A stretch of DNA of 64,000 bases. It comes from Halegenticoccus tardaugens. GTDB taxonomy: Archaea > Halobacteriota > Halobacteria > Halobacteriales > Haloferacaceae. The position numbers and the translations under genes were made by a program. The stretch lies in assembly GCF_004116405.1 (NCBI RefSeq), contig NZ_SDIC01000005.1:124001-188000 (forward strand). The letters are read 5' to 3'. Shown here in pieces: positions 63,564 through 64,000 of this stretch; the first letter of the stretch is position 1; every line of letters starts with the position of its first letter. The notes below the pieces were generated by a model. The model made no database searches. It was not told the DNA's origin and worked only from the letters and a program-made list of their open reading frames with translations.

Positions 63564-63746
63564 ATGACCCAATCGAGGACAGATACCGGAAAGCGAGGTG
63601 GCAACGAGTCCGTCGAGATCGTCTTCGCCGTCGACGAGGGTGACGAGACGGCGTCCGCGAAGGCGATCATCGCGGACGTCGCGCGCGATGACGCGTGGAT
63701 CGCGGTTCCGAAGGGGGAGGCAGCGGACCTCTCCCGCTGGCGATAA
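63564..63746 (+). CDS. small haloarchaeal hypothetical protein
   Basis: A 60-residue acidic protein from the ATG at 63564: MTQSRTDTGKRGGNESVEIV, then DETASAKAIIADVARDDAWI, VPKGEAADLSRWR. The IADVxRDDAWI-VP segment is typical of a short haloarchaeal family (DUF7556-like, number not certain). No function is known. It is a single gene with no obvious partner. Confidence 0.6.
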   Translation: MTQSRTDTGKRGGNESVEIVFAVDEGDETASAKAIIADVARDDAWIAVPKGEAADLSRWR

Positions 63747-63912
63747 GCGGCCGCTGACGCACATTACTCGCTCCGAGAAAATCGGTTCGTCGTTTGCCCG
63801 GGTCAGGTGCTCGTCGACTCGGGTGGATTTTCTCGGATTCGAAACAGACTGGCACATTCATCGCGTTGGGCTCGACCGCACGGAATCGCCGAACCGATCG
63901 AGAAGTGGGCTC

Positions 63913-64000
63913 CTACGCCGAAATCTCGTCGGATTCGCCGATGTACCCGCGCTTCCACTCGGCGCGCGCTTCGATCTCGCGCCGTCCGCGGGAGGTCAAC
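63913..64000 (-). CDS. C-terminus of a regulator, cut by the right edge
   Basis: On the minus strand an open frame enters from the right edge and ends LTSRGRREIEARAEWKRGYI, GESDEISA and a TAG at 63913. The LTxxGRxEIEAR pattern is that of the last strand and helix of a PadR-like winged-helix protein. Only about 28 residues are visible. Confidence 0.55.
   Translation of the reverse strand, partial: LTSRGRREIEARAEWKRGYIGESDEISA

Noticed and set aside
1-64000. tRNA, rRNA or known riboswitch genes
   Set aside because: No cloverleaf, rRNA-like or recognised aptamer sequence was found by reading; a covariance search could still find a diverged one.

Overview
The window is a high-GC stretch of a haloarchaeal genome (class Halobacteria). 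The evidence is an acidic proteome, twin-arginine signal sequences, a double TatC protein (TatCt type), a halolysin-like subtilase, haloarchaea-specific membrane families (DUF1616, DUF4350, DUF7344-like) and AT-rich, often leaderless promoters. The genus cannot be fixed from the sequence alone. No rRNA, tRNA or CRISPR array was seen.

Layout. 1-6.3 kb: end of a DUF1616 protein, a membrane hydrolase, a GT4 and a GT2 glycosyltransferase and a GT-C-like membrane glycosyltransferase. 6.3-8.0 kb: a decayed tnpB element with a small RHH-like gene. 8.3-14.7 kb: a type I phosphodiesterase, TatCt and a Tat-exported lipoprotein polysaccharide deacetylase. 14.8-20.3 kb: a graveyard of IS200/IS605-type remnants and short non-autonomous palindromic elements around a repeat-bearing surface protein and glmM. 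20.5-24.3 kb: glmU, a flippase and a DUF7344-type regulator. 24.3-32.5 kb: two more decayed tnpA/tnpB elements flanking an asparagine-synthase-like gene and glmS. 32.6-42 kb: an AT-richer island with a GT-C-like membrane protein, a subtilase, a GDP-mannose hydrolase-like Nudix protein, a sugar reductase/epimerase, gmd and a beta-helix protein. 42.2-47.7 kb: a MoxR/DUF58/DUF4350 module. 47.9-61.9 kb: a second glycan locus with DUF1616, GT2, a flippase, three GT4 enzymes and four sulfatase-like enzymes, partly AT-rich. 61.9-63.3 kb: a ParA/RHH partition pair with a palindrome-rich leader. The right edge holds a small hypothetical gene and the tail of a regulator.

How the genes work together. 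GlmS, GlmM and GlmU are all present and make UDP-GlcNAc; Gmd plus the adjacent reductase would make a GDP-deoxyhexose. GT2 and GT4 enzymes would assemble lipid-linked glycans, two flippases would move them outward, and GT-C-like proteins and alkaline-phosphatase-superfamily enzymes would transfer or decorate them. glmU and glmS share an identical promoter module (GTTAGC-N6-ATAATAATGGG), and three other glycan genes carry close variants.

Most notable: (i) two 60-bp, in-frame, double-hairpin insertions in unrelated tnpB copies with the same layout, the same leading bases and covarying stems, and related hairpin pairs in tandem at element left ends; (ii) the shared promoter module; (iii) short solo elements that may encode omegaRNA-like transcripts; (iv) small RHH-like genes paired with tnpB, and a different RHH-like gene paired with a sulfatase; (v) a partition locus with inverted and direct repeats.
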